From NCBI GenBank assembly GCA_017615835.1, contig JAFZZI010000017.1, positions 1 to 50,917 of the forward strand: a stretch of DNA of 50,917 bases. The letters are read 5' to 3'. Below, in pieces: positions 50,021 to 50,917 of this stretch. Both the position numbers and the translations under genes were made by a program. This DNA comes from Bacteroidaceae bacterium (lineage in GTDB: Bacteria; Bacteroidota; Bacteroidia; Bacteroidales; Bacteroidaceae). Position 1 is the stretch's first letter. Every line of letters starts with the position of its first letter. Below the pieces are notes generated by a model, which saw only the letters and a list, made by a program, of their open reading frames with translations, was not told the origin of the DNA and did no database searches.

Positions 50021-50917
50021 TTACTTGACCAGCCACAGCGCACCGCTCTTCACGGCCCCGCCGCTCTTGGTCATGGTCTTGTTCACGTTGCGGTTGTAGT
50101 TGCCGATGCCGCCCGCCTGTATCACCCATCCGGCCACCGTAGGCACGGTGAAGTAGCCGATGATGCCGATGAGCATCATGATGAGGTACACCCCGTCCGA
50201 CGAGTCGAGCGAGAAGCCCGGATCCGTCTGCATCTGCACGATGTCATGCTCGATGCTCAACTGCTGGATTCTCGCCAGTATGCAGCTGAACAGATCGGCG
50301 ATGGGCAACCAGAGATATACCTGTATATACCGGCACATCCACCCCGTGAGCGTACTCTGGAATCCGTCATAGACTGCTATTCCGAACGCCAGCGGCCCGA
50401 GTATCGACAGCACGATGAGGAAGAACGTCCGCAGCACGTCGATCATCAGCGACACCGCCTCGAACACCAGTTCCAGAATGTAGCGGAAGCCGTCGCGTAT
50501 CATCTTCTGCAGCTTGTACAGCCCGCGCTCCGCATACATCCCCGCCATCGTCGCCAGGTCCGACGGCGATATGCCGAGATTGTCCAGTTCCTTGTCAAAC
50601 GCTGCATCGTCCACCAGATAGGCCGTCTCAGGGTTGCGCTTCATCATCTCCGTCTCCAGTTCGTCCTTCTGCTGCCTCAACTGGTCGAGGTCCAGTTTCT
50701 GCCCTTCGAGCATCGTGCTCACGCCCTGCACTATCGGACTCATCACACTGTTCATCGTGCCGAGCACCAGCGACGGGAAGAGCAGGATGCAGATGCCGAT
50801 GGCGAACGGGCGCAGCATCGGGAACACGTCTATCGGCTCAGCCCTCGCCAGCGACTGCCATACCCTGTAGGCGATGTAGAAGAGCGCACCGAACCCGGCC
50901 ACCGCCCTCGCCACGCC
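50021..50917 (-). CDS. traJ: Conjugative transposon protein TraJ (VirB6-like), 5' end outside window
   Basis: 299 codons are visible and the frame is open to the right edge (VARAVAGFGALFYIAYRVWQ), so the N-terminal portion is missing. Multiple membrane segments: ALFYIAYRVW, FAIGICILLFPSLVLGTMNS, FFLIVLSILGPLAFGIAVYD, YIQVYLWLPIADLFSCILAR and VYLIMMLIGIIGYFTVPTVA. This is the polytopic TraJ of CTnDOT-type systems, comparable to VirB6/TrbL, thought to form part of the inner-membrane channel. An internal acidic coiled segment (QLRQQKDELETEMMKRN) is in the expected place. Confidence 0.88.
   Translation of the reverse strand, partial: GVARAVAGFGALFYIAYRVWQSLARAEPIDVFPMLRPFAIGICILLFPSLVLGTMNSVMSPIVQGVSTMLEGQKLDLDQLRQQKDELETEMMKRNPETAYLVDDAAFDKELDNLGISPSDLATMAGMYAERGLYKLQKMIRDGFRYILELVFEAVSLMIDVLRTFFLIVLSILGPLAFGIAVYDGFQSTLTGWMCRYIQVYLWLPIADLFSCILARIQQLSIEHDIVQMQTDPGFSLDSSDGVYLIMMLIGIIGYFTVPTVAGWVIQAGGIGNYNRNVNKTMTKSGGAVKSGALWLVK

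Noticed and set aside
1-50917. CRISPR array, tRNA, rRNA, retron or reverse transcriptase
   Set aside because: No regularly spaced repeats, no tRNA- or rRNA-like sequence and no reverse transcriptase motif were seen.

Overview
The window looks like a Bacteroidales genome, most likely a Prevotella/Segatella-type host. Three things suggest this: Bacteroidetes-style promoters (a TAnnTTTG -7 box, sometimes with an upstream TTG) precede many transcription units; a secreted protein ends in the Prevotella-like tail 'GIYINNGKKVVIK'; and both ends of the window carry the backbone of a CTnDOT-family integrative conjugative element (ICE). Species assignment is inference.

Layout. (1) 1-12.3 kb, minus strand: the ICE excision/regulation block, in transcription order two small HTH proteins (Xis2c/Xis2d position), DUF3945 protein (orf3 position), topoisomerase III (exc/topB), DUF1896 protein, a 1,884-aa methylase-helicase, and an RteA-type hybrid sensor kinase cut by the window edge. 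(2) 12.5-13.3 kb, plus strand: a second pair of HTH proteins that runs straight into a decayed DegT-family aminotransferase. (3) 13.5-37.2 kb: cargo, comprising a two-gene membrane-protein operon, a Crp/Fnr-like regulator, a small cassette locus built around 33-bp repeats, an operon of DUF2589 proteins plus a muramidase with a LytTR regulator, two large secreted proteins behind a structured leader RNA, and a tyrosine-recombinase-associated module of ATP-grasp, STAND-like ATPase, membrane protein and KaiC-like protein, with an IS1634-type element in its leader. (4) 38.3-41.7 kb, plus strand: phosphoribosyltransferase, RadC, DUF2851 and small-protein operon behind a long structured leader. (5) 42.2-44 kb, plus strand: an AbiE-type toxin-antitoxin/abortive infection pair with a palindromic operator. 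(6) 44.3-50.9 kb, minus strand: the conjugation operon traJ-K-L-M-N-O-P-Q-lysozyme, with traJ running off the right edge.

Most interesting points. The ATP-grasp gene and the STAND-like ATPase gene are convergent, overlap at their 3' ends and carry a 19-bp perfect inverted repeat exactly across their two start codons; a complete tyrosine recombinase gene starts about 60 bp outside the left repeat. Inversion would exchange which gene is the last gene of the KaiC-like/membrane-protein operon. This is the best candidate for an undescribed, switchable system. A second convergent pair (16.2-17.3 kb) is flanked by a perfect 33-bp inverted repeat with a third degenerate copy nearby, next to the DUF2589-muramidase operon. 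The 5' leader at 22.9-23.1 kb can fold into nested helices or an alternative terminator. All functional statements come from reading motifs; no database search was possible.
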